A DNA stretch of 64,000 nt from Fibrobacter sp. UWH6 (GCF_900142465.1 NZ_FRAX01000009.1:62001-126000); one strand, 5' to 3'. Shown: positions 24,382 to 34,523, counted from the first letter of the stretch. Notes: generated from the sequence alone by a model not told the origin. Translations and numbers: made by a program.

Positions 24382-26265
24382 CTAGGGTTCCTTGCCGTTA
24401 AAGACCTTCACTTCCTGAATAAAGGACAGGTCCAGCATTTCCCTTTCTTCCTTTCCATAAATCTGAATTTCAATGACCTGGGGAGACTTGGCCAGTTTCA
24501 ACGCATGGACAAAGAAAATCTTTTCTTCTTCCTTGGCATTACGCTTGACAGGATCCTTGGCCTTGACGCCAACCAAGGTTCCCACAGTCTTGGCATAACG
24601 CAGCACCTTCACCAGATCGAACGTGCTCATCTTCTGATAGTTGCTGCCATACTTCGTAGAGTTCAAGGCCGTCTGCAAAGTATTTTCATCGGCATCATCT
24701 TTCAGTTCATAGTCGGGAGCCTTCGCCTCGGGCCATGCCACGACAAAGTCCTTGCGCCATTCTTCGGTAGGTGCAGGAAGACGGTTCACGTCATGCTTTT
24801 CGACAAAGGGGCAATAACCGTAGTTTTCCAGAATTTCAAAAGCCTTATGTTCCAGTTCCGGCTTCAAGATAAAACCGTAACCGGGAATGTATTCGGTCGT
24901 AGCTTCGGTAAACTGCGGGAAGCGGGAAAGTTCCGCAAGCACTTTCAGATCTTCAATTTTCAGAAGTCGAACGGTATGAACTCTGGCCCCATAATAGGAG
25001 GAGTTCCATTCCGAAATTGTAGAGGCAACATTTTCGGGAGGCTTAATCCAGTTCTTGAAATTTTCGATTTCCGCTTCAGGCAGACCACACCTTAAACCCT
25101 GAATATAAGTTTCACGGTTCAAGGCAAAGCGGAGGAACACTTCATCATTTTCAACCTTGGAAAGACTTGCCAAAGTGAAAAGCACACGAGGAGAAGTTCC
25201 CGTCGATACGATCAGTTCAAAATTGGGCAGGCAGGAAATGTTCTGTTCAGGAATGGAGGCGATAGATGTTTCCACCCAATCCTTGCCAGACTGTTCCATG
25301 ACAACACCGGCCACCTTACCGTCAACCATCTGGAATTTCACAAATCCCAGCAGCCACAATTCACGCAAGGGGCGAGGCAGGTATTCCCAAGGGAGCTCCT
25401 TGTTCTTCTCTACCATGCGGAACGTCGGGTCAAGAACCCACAGCAGATTGCAGGCGTCGGCGACAGGACGAGGCTGTTCCAAAATTTTCAGCAACTGGAC
25501 GCAGTGATTGCGATCGCCGCGGAAACGTTCCTTTAGCCACCAGGACACTACATCCTGATGCAAGCGGAAACCATTCTTACGAATAAATTCAAGAGCCTTT
25601 TCAGACGGAACCAAGCAGGAGTCTTCCTGTTCCAGCCAACCATTCCCTGTCAGGAAATTGAAAATAAAGGACAGCTCGTTTTCGGCAGCACGTTCAGACA
25701 GTTGCTTTGTAGACGTAAAGGAATCCACGCAAATCTGGTAACCACGACGATGGATGGTACCATTGGTATTCACCTTCAGTTCCTTGCGCAAGGCGTACGA
25801 CAACACCAGGCAGATGTGCCAGTCCAGCAAGTTCTGAAAACAGGCGAACTTGGCTCTAGCCGGGAACTCCATTTCAGAAGCCATTCCAAAGCAGCCCCAG
25901 AAATTAGAGAAACCGTAGTAGACCATCGTACTACCAGTAGATGTGCGCCACAGCAAATATTCACGGCACATATCCAAAAGGAACTTCTGCAGGTCGCGTA
26001 CTTTTCCAACCGGAACGGTCAGACGCAATTCATTATAAGTCAAGCCGCGGGAACCGCTATTGTAAACCAAGCTGATGCAGCGACGCTGCCATAGTTCCAT
26101 CTTGCTAAACAAGTCGGCAGCACGTCTGCGATCATCAAAATAAGACAAGGCTTCGCTCTGGATCAGAGCGTTATTCAAAAGACCCTTATGTCCGAAGGCC
26201 TTCGCATGGACACCACGAAGGAGTTGCTTGGACATTCCATCAAAAAACGAATTTAAATCGTACAT
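24382..26265 (-). CDS. Helicase-associated (XPB/Helicase_C_3-like) protein without a motor
   Basis: The 627-residue cytoplasmic product has no Walker motif. The central part (about 340-400: ISCLPNFELIVSTGTSPRVL then FTLASLSKVENDEVFLRFAL) reads like the Helicase_C_3/XPB-associated domain, whose usual signature is a strand pair followed by a tRNA-ligase-like helix set. The N-terminal 200 residues look like repeated winged helices, and the C-terminus (VIEIQIYGKEEREMLDLSFI) like a WYL-type end. It follows the dinG gene by 54 bases on the same strand. A role in DNA repair beside DinG is likely but unproven. Confidence 0.75.
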   Translation of the reverse strand: MYDLNSFFDGMSKQLLRGVHAKAFGHKGLLNNALIQSEALSYFDDRRRAADLFSKMELWQRRCISLVYNSGSRGLTYNELRLTVPVGKVRDLQKFLLDMCREYLLWRTSTGSTMVYYGFSNFWGCFGMASEMEFPARAKFACFQNLLDWHICLVLSYALRKELKVNTNGTIHRRGYQICVDSFTSTKQLSERAAENELSFIFNFLTGNGWLEQEDSCLVPSEKALEFIRKNGFRLHQDVVSWWLKERFRGDRNHCVQLLKILEQPRPVADACNLLWVLDPTFRMVEKNKELPWEYLPRPLRELWLLGFVKFQMVDGKVAGVVMEQSGKDWVETSIASIPEQNISCLPNFELIVSTGTSPRVLFTLASLSKVENDEVFLRFALNRETYIQGLRCGLPEAEIENFKNWIKPPENVASTISEWNSSYYGARVHTVRLLKIEDLKVLAELSRFPQFTEATTEYIPGYGFILKPELEHKAFEILENYGYCPFVEKHDVNRLPAPTEEWRKDFVVAWPEAKAPDYELKDDADENTLQTALNSTKYGSNYQKMSTFDLVKVLRYAKTVGTLVGVKAKDPVKRNAKEEEKIFFVHALKLAKSPQVIEIQIYGKEEREMLDLSFIQEVKVFNGKEP

Positions 26266-26319
26266 CAGTCACACCCTATTAGGGCGCCAAATTTAGAAAA
26301 AATAATCCGGAGCCAAAGT

Positions 26320-29040
26320 CTAGGACTTCACAAAAGACTTGATGTCTTCTATGGAGTCGGCAACCTTCTGCTTCATGTTCCAGATCCGCATAAAGCTCTT
26401 GCCATAATGTTCCAGCACCACGCGGTTATCAAGAATCAGAACCTTACCAGAATCTTCTTCAGAACGAATCAGACGTCCCAGCCCCTGACGCAATTCCATA
26501 TAGGCTTCCGGCACATAATAATCCTTAAAGGAATTCTTACCGTCGGATTTCATCTTGGCAGAAATTCCCGCAACAAGAGGATCCATGGGATTCGGGAACG
26601 GAAGCTTAGGAATCACCAGAAGTTTCAAGGCGTCACCCGGGAAATCAACACCTTCCCACAAGCTTTGACAGCCCAAAAGGCAAGCGCCCCTTTCCTTGCG
26701 GAACATGGCAATCAGTCCATCCAGAGCACCGTCGACATGTTGGCAAAGAAGCAGTTTGCCCTTTTGCGCAAACAGCGGAGCAAGTGCCGCCTGGGCCTTC
26801 ATCATCGCCGAAACGCTGGTAAAGAGAACCATGGCATTTTCTTCCACCTCCGGCAAGAACTGACATAGGGTATCGTTCAAAGCCTCGTTATATTCCGGTG
26901 CAGAAGGTTTCGGCAAATATTTAGCCACCATTACAGACTGGCGAGCCTCCTTTGTAGACGATTCGTTATACACTCTAAGGAAGGGGGCCCTCTTTGGATC
27001 CTGGACGTTCAAGCCCATTCTTTCAACAAAGTAAGTCAAGTCACCCTGTACCGCCAAGGTCGCAGAAGTAAAGGTAGCAGACTTGATCCAAGGATAGAAC
27101 TTTTCTTTCCAGATAGTACCGAAATTCAACGGGTAGGCATGAAGCTTTATGGTATGAGGATTAAAAGGTTCCTCCATAAAGAAGATCCAGTCTTCGCGAG
27201 CGCCCTTGGTCAGGAACTCAAAATCAGAAACGAATCTTTCGATCTCCGTCATTCGGCCATTCAGATCATGCACCAATCCAGAAACAGATTCATTGACCCT
27301 GGAAGCCATGGCGGAAAGTTTTTCTACCAGTTTCTGAACCTTGGCATACTGGTCCATAAAGCCTGCAGGATCGGCATCATATTCTGCCATCATGCTAGAA
27401 GAATACGAGAAGCCATTCTTATTTTTCTGCTTTGTCAGCTTCTTGCCGATCTTCATAAAGAAACGATGCAAGGCCTTTTCCAATTCGCCCAGGCTTTCAA
27501 CCAAATTAGCGCATACCTCATGGGCTTCAGTACACTCCGCCGGAATTCCAGCCTCGATTTCTGCAACGAGGCCATCCTTTTTAGTGCGGGACGGAACCAT
27601 AGTCTTAATGACATTACGCAGGCCAAAGAACGACACCGTACGGCACAGCGACTGGTTGCTGATTTCAGGCAGACGGTGAGCTTCATCAAACACAATATGT
27701 TCGTAAAGCGGAAGCAGCGCAAAATCCAACGACATGTCTGCCAGGAACAGAGAATGGTTTACCAGCAGCAAATTGGAATTCATGGCACGGCGCTTTGCGG
27801 CAAGGGCTGGGCACCTGCCATAATTCGGGCACTTTTCTCCAAGGCAAGACTTTGCAGAACTTGCCATCTTGGACCAAAGCACACGATTACGTCCCTGACT
27901 AAACGAAGAGCATTCATTCACGTCACCAGTTGTCGTCGTATAGACCCAAGGTATAATAGCCATGAAGGAATCTCTTTCTTCCGGCAAGAGCATATTTTCG
28001 GGGGACGCAAGAATTGCCTCAAACTTTCTTAGGCACAAATAATTTTCGCGCCCTTTCAAAACAGAAGCCTTCAACTTGCCATTGTACAAGCAGGACAGCT
28101 GGGGAATATCGCGATTCCACAATTGTTCCTGAAGCGCACGGGTTGCCGTACTAATGACGACTCGTTCATCGGATGCAGCCTTGTTAGCGGCGGCCACTAA
28201 ATACGCAAGCGATTTTCCAGAACCCGTAGGCGCCTCGATGACGCAAAGCCCACCCTTATGCATATTGCGTTCCACCACAGCGGCCAAATCCTGCTGGTTA
28301 GAACGGGGCTGATACCCAGCCATATTCTTGGCAAGAATGCCGCCTTCCTGGAAGAATTCTCCCACGCGGGGAACGTGGTTCTTTACAGGAACCTCTTCCA
28401 GGGGGACTTCCGGCAACTTGTAAGAAAATTCATTTTCGGATTCACCAGAAACGGGCCAAATTGCAGACCAGTTGGAATTGACTGCAACCTTGGAAAGGGC
28501 GTTATACAGCCAGCGGTCTTCACCCTGAATTTTTTCCAGGGACATCACAAAAAGTCTGCCGCAGGCATCGGCATCAGGCAACGCGCGGTGTGCCCGGCTC
28601 CTGGGAATATTCAATTCCTGGACCAGGGTATCCAAGCGATGATTAGGAACATTCTGGTAGGCGATACGAGAAACCGTCAAGGAATCCCACACCATATGGT
28701 TTTCAAAGGAAATACCGACCTTTGCAAAAGTCTGGGTCAGAAACTTCGAATCAAATGCGGCATTATGAGCAACAATGGGATAATCTCCGATAAAGGAATA
28801 AATCTTGCCTGCCACACCTGCAAATGATTCTGCATTTTCAAGATCGCTCTTGTATATTCCAGTCAGATTTTCAATAAAGGGGCGCAAGGAAGCCGTCGTT
28901 GGCTTGACCAGATAATCCACATCTTCAACAGGGACCCCATTTTCAAAACGGACCAACGCGACTTCGATAATTTCATCTTTTTCAAAATCAAGACCCGTTG
29001 TCTCAAGATCAATCGCAACAAAAGTCGGAATATTTCCCAT
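26320..29040 (-). CDS. dinG: DinG-family ATP-dependent helicase with N-terminal 3'-5' exonuclease
   Basis: The ATG at 29040 follows GAGGAT, better than a TTG at 29055. Residues about 1-165 form a DnaQ-like exonuclease: FVAIDLETTGLDFEKDE, VAHNAAFDSKFL, HRALPDADA (all DEDDh acidic residues present). The helicase follows with Walker A APTGSGKSLAYLVA and the box FDEAHRLPEI. Four cysteines, one in VNECSSFS and three in SCLGEKCPNYGRCP, fit the Fe-S cluster of XPD-like helicases. The architecture matches the Bacillus-type DinG (exonuclease plus helicase). It unwinds 5'-3' and acts in repair or R-loop removal by family. It lies 19 bases after the upstream lipoprotein gene. Confidence 0.94.
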   Translation of the reverse strand: MGNIPTFVAIDLETTGLDFEKDEIIEVALVRFENGVPVEDVDYLVKPTTASLRPFIENLTGIYKSDLENAESFAGVAGKIYSFIGDYPIVAHNAAFDSKFLTQTFAKVGISFENHMVWDSLTVSRIAYQNVPNHRLDTLVQELNIPRSRAHRALPDADACGRLFVMSLEKIQGEDRWLYNALSKVAVNSNWSAIWPVSGESENEFSYKLPEVPLEEVPVKNHVPRVGEFFQEGGILAKNMAGYQPRSNQQDLAAVVERNMHKGGLCVIEAPTGSGKSLAYLVAAANKAASDERVVISTATRALQEQLWNRDIPQLSCLYNGKLKASVLKGRENYLCLRKFEAILASPENMLLPEERDSFMAIIPWVYTTTTGDVNECSSFSQGRNRVLWSKMASSAKSCLGEKCPNYGRCPALAAKRRAMNSNLLLVNHSLFLADMSLDFALLPLYEHIVFDEAHRLPEISNQSLCRTVSFFGLRNVIKTMVPSRTKKDGLVAEIEAGIPAECTEAHEVCANLVESLGELEKALHRFFMKIGKKLTKQKNKNGFSYSSSMMAEYDADPAGFMDQYAKVQKLVEKLSAMASRVNESVSGLVHDLNGRMTEIERFVSDFEFLTKGAREDWIFFMEEPFNPHTIKLHAYPLNFGTIWKEKFYPWIKSATFTSATLAVQGDLTYFVERMGLNVQDPKRAPFLRVYNESSTKEARQSVMVAKYLPKPSAPEYNEALNDTLCQFLPEVEENAMVLFTSVSAMMKAQAALAPLFAQKGKLLLCQHVDGALDGLIAMFRKERGACLLGCQSLWEGVDFPGDALKLLVIPKLPFPNPMDPLVAGISAKMKSDGKNSFKDYYVPEAYMELRQGLGRLIRSEEDSGKVLILDNRVVLEHYGKSFMRIWNMKQKVADSIEDIKSFVKS

Positions 29041-29059
29041 ATTTATCCTCACCAAAATT

Positions 29060-30838
29060 CTAATGCAGAGACGGAATTGCAGCCTGCAACTGGTCTAGAA
29101 TATTTTCACCATTCTTCAGCTTCAATGTATCGTTAATCGCTCTCCAGGGAGACCCATAACGGAAAGGTTCAATGGAACCTCCATCAGGAATATTCTTTCC
29201 TTCCTGGGGATAATAGTAGTCCATAAAATAGGACCCTTCGACCAGTCCGTTAAACTTAAAGCGGCCCGCATTATCACAAGGTTCTATAAAATCCTTATCA
29301 GACTCGATGGAATGCAGACGGACCAGGGCACCTACCTTTGCACCGGGGACAGCACCCTGCAACGTTGCAAGTTTCAACTTCGCCACCGTTTCAAATTTCT
29401 GCAGTTTCTTGTACTTCAGTTCAACAACGGTATCACGAACGCCATTACTGTCGGCAGCCGCCAACGTCGTATCGTTATACCCCATCAAGAAGTTCATCGT
29501 AAGGTCCGTTCCCCACGGGTCAGAATTCAATACCACAAAACGCACCGGATCGATTTGCTTGACCTGAACCTCGGTCGTATCCTTGTTAACCGCCACATAG
29601 AAGGTTTCTTCTACAGAATCCAGTTTGGGCTTATTAAACAAGACGATCAGGGAATCGTCAGGGAACAGGTTCTTTGACTTCGAGACAGCCTTCACCGTAC
29701 TTACCGCAGGCGGAAGCGTATCGGACTCCATCTTCTTCCATTCCCATTCCACTTCATTTCTTGCCGTATCCAAAGTTCGATAAAGCGAATCCTTTCCGGC
29801 AAGACAAGTAAACTTGTAAAGAATTTCACTTTTGGGTGCCGGATCAAAATAGAACTGCGGCTTATTGGAAGATGCTCCCAAATAAACAAGCTTCGGATAC
29901 ACCTTCTCATTTTCAGGAGAAGTCAGGAAGCAGTTGGCAGAATCTCTAAACAGGGAATCAAAATAGACGTTTCGTGTAAAGTTCGCTTCCAGCACATTTG
30001 CAAAGGGCTGAGATACAGATTCCAGTTCCAGATGAGACGAGTCCATATCTGCCACGGCAATCCATAAGGTATCCGTTGTCTCTGCAGTCAGGTGAATATC
30101 CTGGGTCCAAACGCCAGCCTGTTCCGTTGCCAGTTCCACCTTCTGGTTACCATTGCCATCCACAAAGGCTACGACACGATACATTCCCGCCTTAAGACCC
30201 GTCAAGGTAAAATGCCCCGCACTATCGGCTCGAGTCACATACAGGGGCGGTTCCTTAAGAATCATAGGCAGAGAGTCCAGCGCCTTGGTTACAGAATCGC
30301 GGTACTTATCCAGATAATGTTTCGTTTCACGATCTGCACCCATCAGGAACAAACCCACACTGGGAAATTCCTTCTTCTTTGCCATAGCCGCATTCACAAG
30401 AACTCGGCCCGAAAGAGTCAGCGAGTCAATATAGGCTCCCGTCGAGAACACAACCTGGAAAGGCTTTGCAAGAGCATTGCCGCGCAAATCCTTGATACCA
30501 CCCGCAAACGTTACTGTGTACGTCGTTCCAGAATCAAGCTCTGCACGAGACGACAACTCCAGAGTTTTGCCGCTGACGTCAAACCGCACTCTTTTATCAA
30601 TCGGCGGAGAAATAGAAACAGCGCTCCTGGGAATAGAGGCGTTAATCCATTCGTCAAATTCAAGCTTTACATAAAGTTCGTTAGGATGGTTTGTCGTATA
30701 CGGAGCTGGATACACCCCCGCCACACGCGGAGGCAACTTATCTTCGGGGCCACCGGACGGAGCCACCTGCGTCGCACAGGCCACAAGCAAGCTCGCAACA
30801 ATCGCACCTAGAACGTATACGGTCTTAAAAAAATTCAT
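29060..30838 (-). CDS. Lipoprotein with an SbsA Ig-like (Big_5) domain
   Basis: I choose the ATG at 30838, which gives a lipoprotein signal (MNFFKTVYVLGAIVASLLVA, Cys21). The mature start CATQVAPSGGPEDKLPPRV and the Big_5 domain (VKLEFDEWINASIPRSAV, then SGTTYTVTFAGGIKDLRGN, to about residue 125) match a group of lipoproteins common in Bacteroidota and relatives. A carboxypeptidase-regulatory-like repeat follows (GHFTLTGLKAGMYRVVAFVD) with further beta-rich domains to residue 592. The role is unknown; the family is usually found with envelope genes. It lies 19 bases from lepB and from dinG, so the three are co-transcribed. Confidence 0.85.
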   Translation of the reverse strand: MNFFKTVYVLGAIVASLLVACATQVAPSGGPEDKLPPRVAGVYPAPYTTNHPNELYVKLEFDEWINASIPRSAVSISPPIDKRVRFDVSGKTLELSSRAELDSGTTYTVTFAGGIKDLRGNALAKPFQVVFSTGAYIDSLTLSGRVLVNAAMAKKKEFPSVGLFLMGADRETKHYLDKYRDSVTKALDSLPMILKEPPLYVTRADSAGHFTLTGLKAGMYRVVAFVDGNGNQKVELATEQAGVWTQDIHLTAETTDTLWIAVADMDSSHLELESVSQPFANVLEANFTRNVYFDSLFRDSANCFLTSPENEKVYPKLVYLGASSNKPQFYFDPAPKSEILYKFTCLAGKDSLYRTLDTARNEVEWEWKKMESDTLPPAVSTVKAVSKSKNLFPDDSLIVLFNKPKLDSVEETFYVAVNKDTTEVQVKQIDPVRFVVLNSDPWGTDLTMNFLMGYNDTTLAAADSNGVRDTVVELKYKKLQKFETVAKLKLATLQGAVPGAKVGALVRLHSIESDKDFIEPCDNAGRFKFNGLVEGSYFMDYYYPQEGKNIPDGGSIEPFRYGSPWRAINDTLKLKNGENILDQLQAAIPSLH

Positions 30839-30857
30839 CCTAACAACACTTTCAGAC

Positions 30858-32255
30858 TTAATCAATCAAGTGGATAATCTTGCCCAGTCGGTTCCAGCGG
30901 ATCTTGAAGGGCAGACGCCACCAGGTAAAGGGATTGGACAAGGCGAAAGACTCATCTTCATTTTCAAAAGAGAAGTAAATGACAAAAGCCTTGGCGCGCA
31001 TATTACGGAGCGACACATATCCCCAATAACGACTATCTGCGGAATTATCACGGTTGTCACCCATCATGAAATACTGAGGAGTCTGAACCACATAGTAATC
31101 CATTTTTTTACCGCCGAGAGTCAAGTTCTTCCTGATTTCAAAAACAGGAGAACGAGCCACATCAGCCTTCAGCGAATCAGCCAGGGAATCAGCAACAACG
31201 GAATCCGTAACCGCAGAATCGACAACAGCGGCACTAACAGCCGATGCATTCAAAGCGTTCACATTGTCTTCCAGATCCTTCAACATAGAAGCTTCGAAAC
31301 CGATGTAGCTAACTTCGCGCATCAGCCCACCCTTGGCATGGGGATCCAGCATAGGCAAATAGCAGATACGGGCCAGTTCCCTGAAATAGGCGAAGCTCAT
31401 CACCCCAGAAACGGTGTCCCCCTGGGTCACACGCTGCTGAAGGATAGTACGATTGCGGCGGAACAGTTCATTCATGGCCAGCCCGCGGTCATTTTCTACC
31501 GGTATGCGGAAGTTCTCGAAATCGTAGTTATTGCTTTCGACACCATCCTTCCACAGAGAAATATCAAGCTTGACGGAGTCATCCGGATTTTCCTGGGCGA
31601 CAAGGGAACGCAACCACCAGAGCTTATCCAACGGCAGGGAATCCACATACAGAGTATCACCTACAGACGGCACAACAAAAGGTTCTCGTTCGTCACGAGG
31701 AGACATGGTTCGAACCGTACTAGTCCATTTACCACGTCCGGGCAAGGTATCCTGCTTAACGCCATTCACATAAAGACGACCGCCATGAACGGCAACCGTA
31801 TCGCCACTCACAGCCACACAGCGCTTGATGTAATCCTTCGGACCATCGCCATAATGAACTAAGTGAGGCTGTCCCTCTTCAGGTTCATGATCCCAGTAGA
31901 AATTGCCAAGCATCAAGGCGTTAAAGAGATGAGTATAGCGGCGAGGATTACCATCGGGATATTCAGGTTCCCCGGGATAACGGAAAATTGCCACATCCCC
32001 AGGCACGGGATCGGTAATAGCAGGGAACTTCTGATTTCCAAAAGGTATGGGAGAGCCATAGGTAAACTTCAAACCGAGAAGGAAGTCTCCTGTTTTCAGC
32101 GTATCTTCCATAGATCCGCTAGGAATCTGGAAAGCCTGAATCACATATTGGATTACAATCAACGCCAGAGCAATGGGAACAATTATTTCCCTAAACAAGC
32201 CCTTCACAAAACCCTTCACAGAAAAAACTTTCTTCTCTTGCAAGTTGTCCTTCAT
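30858..32255 (-). CDS. lepB: Signal peptidase I
   Basis: I use the ATG at 32255; a TTG four codons earlier is possible. The enzyme has one N-terminal membrane segment (about 23-42), then the catalytic Ser in FQIPSGSMEDTLKTGD (Ser48) and the catalytic Lys in DYIKRCVAVSGDTV, and the final GDNRDNSADSRYWGYV box. At 465 residues it is much longer than E. coli LepB; the extra length is an insert between the Lys box and GDNRDNS (about residues 165-390), with a Ser/Ala/Asp-rich part. It cuts signal peptides of exported proteins at the inner membrane. It heads the lepB-lipoprotein-dinG run. Confidence 0.95.
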   Translation of the reverse strand: MKDNLQEKKVFSVKGFVKGLFREIIVPIALALIVIQYVIQAFQIPSGSMEDTLKTGDFLLGLKFTYGSPIPFGNQKFPAITDPVPGDVAIFRYPGEPEYPDGNPRRYTHLFNALMLGNFYWDHEPEEGQPHLVHYGDGPKDYIKRCVAVSGDTVAVHGGRLYVNGVKQDTLPGRGKWTSTVRTMSPRDEREPFVVPSVGDTLYVDSLPLDKLWWLRSLVAQENPDDSVKLDISLWKDGVESNNYDFENFRIPVENDRGLAMNELFRRNRTILQQRVTQGDTVSGVMSFAYFRELARICYLPMLDPHAKGGLMREVSYIGFEASMLKDLEDNVNALNASAVSAAVVDSAVTDSVVADSLADSLKADVARSPVFEIRKNLTLGGKKMDYYVVQTPQYFMMGDNRDNSADSRYWGYVSLRNMRAKAFVIYFSFENEDESFALSNPFTWWRLPFKIRWNRLGKIIHLID

Positions 32256-32288
32256 CTTATTTTCCAAATTAAAATCTGACTTATAATT

Positions 32289-33056
32289 TTACAGGCTGCG
32301 AATCTTTTTGAACATGGCCTGGCTTACTACCAGTTCAGTCCTGCTCTTATCTCGAAGCACCATGGTAATGCGGGAGTTCACCTTGCGATACTCTGCGATA
32401 TGGTCAATCGAAACAATGGTCGAACGGTTAACGCGTATAAAATGCATGGGATCCAGACGTTTCTCAAGTTCCATGGTCGACACATCGACTATATGCATCT
32501 CGTTCATCGTATAGGCCATGGTAAAACGGCCTTCCGTCTGAAAACGGACCACTTCATCTACACTCAGAAAGATACAACGATCTCCTTTTCGAACCTGAAT
32601 TCGCTGCAGGTAGAAATTGCTCAAGTCTACCACGTTACGGAACTTCTTCCAGGTAAAATCAGGAGGCGCCGGAATACTAAAACCATCATCGGGGAATATC
32701 TTGCGCAGTTTTTCAACTGTGGCCATCAAACGTTCCGAATCAAAGGGTTTCAGCAAATAATCAACCGTATTTTCTTCAAAGGCCTTTAAGGCAAACTCAT
32801 CATAGGCGGTCGTAAAGACCACATACGGGACTTCCTCCGGATTCAAGGCATGCAGAACATCAAATGCATCCATATCCGGCATCTGGATATCCAGAAAGAC
32901 GACATCAGGAAGATGGTCCTGAATAGCCTTGATTGCCTGAGCTCCAGATTCTGCCTCCCCCTGAATATCAAACTCGCTCGCGTAATCCTCCAACATGGAG
33001 ATGATGCGGGCACGAGCCCAAGGCTCGTCATCAATCACTAAGGTCTTGACCTTCAT
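32289..33056 (-). CDS. LytTR-type response regulator
   Basis: The 255-residue product has a receiver domain (acidic D9, D10; phospho-acceptor D56 in VVFLDIQMP; FTTAYDEFALKAF; Lys in YLLKPF) and a C-terminal LytTR DNA-binding domain (SVDEVVRFQTEGRFTMAYT, HFIRVNRSTIVSIDHI). LytTR regulators bind pairs of 9-10 base direct repeats and often control surface or virulence genes. No histidine kinase is near, so the partner is elsewhere. Its ATG overlaps the NlpE-like lipoprotein gene (ATGA), which precedes it in the same operon. Confidence 0.93.
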   Translation of the reverse strand: MKVKTLVIDDEPWARARIISMLEDYASEFDIQGEAESGAQAIKAIQDHLPDVVFLDIQMPDMDAFDVLHALNPEEVPYVVFTTAYDEFALKAFEENTVDYLLKPFDSERLMATVEKLRKIFPDDGFSIPAPPDFTWKKFRNVVDLSNFYLQRIQVRKGDRCIFLSVDEVVRFQTEGRFTMAYTMNEMHIVDVSTMELEKRLDPMHFIRVNRSTIVSIDHIAEYRKVNSRITMVLRDKSRTELVVSQAMFKKIRSL

Positions 33057-33544
33057 TTCGGATCCTTGGATTTCTGGACGGGAGCCGTCATGATTCTAAA
33101 CAGTTCTGCACGACGGCCATTTTCATCTTCATAGACCTGACCTGCAGAATTCATATAAACCAGATTTCCAGATGCAGAGCGTTTAAAATTCCAGTGAACA
33201 CTATCTGCACTTTCAGAAGCAGAGGGCAAAACAATCCTTATGGAACTATCCACTACAGAAAACACACCCTTCAGGGAATCCACCTGCATGGAATCAGTTA
33301 CACGGGTCTGCACCGCATTAACAGTGGAGTCTTCATTCAAGGTTATGCGCAATGCCTTCATGGTGCAGTCATCACAAGGCATACTTCCCGAATAGAGGCC
33401 CGTCACATCCTTCGGCAATTCAACAGGCGGAAGTTCCGGTAAAGGTTCAGACTTTTCTTCAGAGCAGGAAGAAATCAGCAATGCCATCCCAACAGGAAGC
33501 AAAAACCTTACAAATGAAAAAGCCATGGAGTTCGAAATCTTCAT
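33053..33544 (-). CDS. NlpE-like lipoprotein
   Basis: The 163-residue lipoprotein (LLISSC, Cys27) has the NlpE N-terminal signature: GLYSGSMPCDDCTMKALRIT, with the CxxC pair, followed by the beta-barrel pattern ending in NGRRAELFRI. NlpE proteins sense surface attachment or faulty lipoprotein traffic and pass the signal to a two-component system in E. coli. Here the gene overlaps a response-regulator gene, which makes an envelope-sensing link plausible; that is inference. The leader before the start is AT-rich. Confidence 0.82.
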   Translation of the reverse strand: MKISNSMAFSFVRFLLPVGMALLISSCSEEKSEPLPELPPVELPKDVTGLYSGSMPCDDCTMKALRITLNEDSTVNAVQTRVTDSMQVDSLKGVFSVVDSSIRIVLPSASESADSVHWNFKRSASGNLVYMNSAGQVYEDENGRRAELFRIMTAPVQKSKDPK

Positions 33545-33590
33545 GGCTACAATTTAACAAATTAGCCGTTTAGGCATTAACAGAAATTAT

Positions 33591-34523
33591 CTAAAAACCA
33601 GTCGAATGCACCAAACGAAGGCCCAAATCCTTACCCCGATAAAGGGGTTCCCTTTTAGCAACAGTATCGGCGGCAAGGGCCTTGACTTTATCGCCCCAGC
33701 CACCTCCACGAACGACTTTCAAACTGCCGGATTTCGCCCCGGTATAATTCATCTGCGATTTAGTCGGTTTCACTCCGTACCAGTCGTTAGTCCATTCCGC
33801 CACATTGCCAGCCATATCATAAAGGCCATAGGCATTAGGCATAAACTGAGCCACGACAGCGGGGCCACTACTTTGTACATAATAAGCGTATTTAGAAGCT
33901 TCTTCCCGATCCCAATAATATGTCGTAGTCGTTCCGGCACGGTAGGCGACTTCCCATTCCATTTCCGTAGGAAGTCTCACGGACTCAACGCTGTAATCAA
34001 CATACAAGTTCTGCAGATATTGTGCGTTTTCGGCAGCCTCATAGACATAGGCCGTATCAAGCCCCACCTTTTTCGATAGAGCATTGCAGAACAAGATTGC
34101 CTCATACCAGTTTACGTTCGCCACCGGAATACTGTCACCAGAGACACCCATTGCCGGCAAGGAATCCATAATGGTTCTATACAAAGACTGGGTCACCTCC
34201 GTCTTCCCGATTTCAAAGGAACTCACAGAAAAAGACATGGAGCCTCTTTTTACAGAGGACGCAGGAATCTTTACCCAGCTTACATAATAAGACAAAAGGG
34301 AATCCGAGCTCAATGCAGAACTACACGAAGGTTCCGCAGAACCCGAAGACTCTTGAACAGGGCTTTCCGATCGGCTAGAAGAACTTCTGACAACGGCACT
34401 AGACTGACGTTCATGCCCACTGGAGGAGGTTTCGTCCAAATCTTCAGGCGCCCCACCAGCAACAGAACTGCAGGACACCATCAAACCCATGGCAAGAAAC
34501 CCTAGGCATAAGCGGAACCTCAT
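33591..34523 (-). CDS. FGE/sulfatase-modifying-factor-like lipoprotein
   Basis: The 310-residue product has a lipobox VSC (Cys18) and a Ser-rich linker to about residue 75. Residues about 88-310 form a formylglycine-generating-enzyme-type domain: FEIGKTEVTQSLYRTIM, PVANVNWYEAILFCNAL, VRLPTEMEWEVAYRAGT, YDMAGNVAEWTNDWYG, VVRGGGWGD. Active FGE needs a Cys pair near the C-terminus that I do not see here, so it is more likely a binding or structural relative than a sulfatase activator. It is co-translated with the M6-like protein (TGATG overlap) and is probably on the cell surface. Confidence 0.88.
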   Translation of the reverse strand: MRFRLCLGFLAMGLMVSCSSVAGGAPEDLDETSSSGHERQSSAVVRSSSSRSESPVQESSGSAEPSCSSALSSDSLLSYYVSWVKIPASSVKRGSMSFSVSSFEIGKTEVTQSLYRTIMDSLPAMGVSGDSIPVANVNWYEAILFCNALSKKVGLDTAYVYEAAENAQYLQNLYVDYSVESVRLPTEMEWEVAYRAGTTTTYYWDREEASKYAYYVQSSGPAVVAQFMPNAYGLYDMAGNVAEWTNDWYGVKPTKSQMNYTGAKSGSLKVVRGGGWGDKVKALAADTVAKREPLYRGKDLGLRLVHSTGF

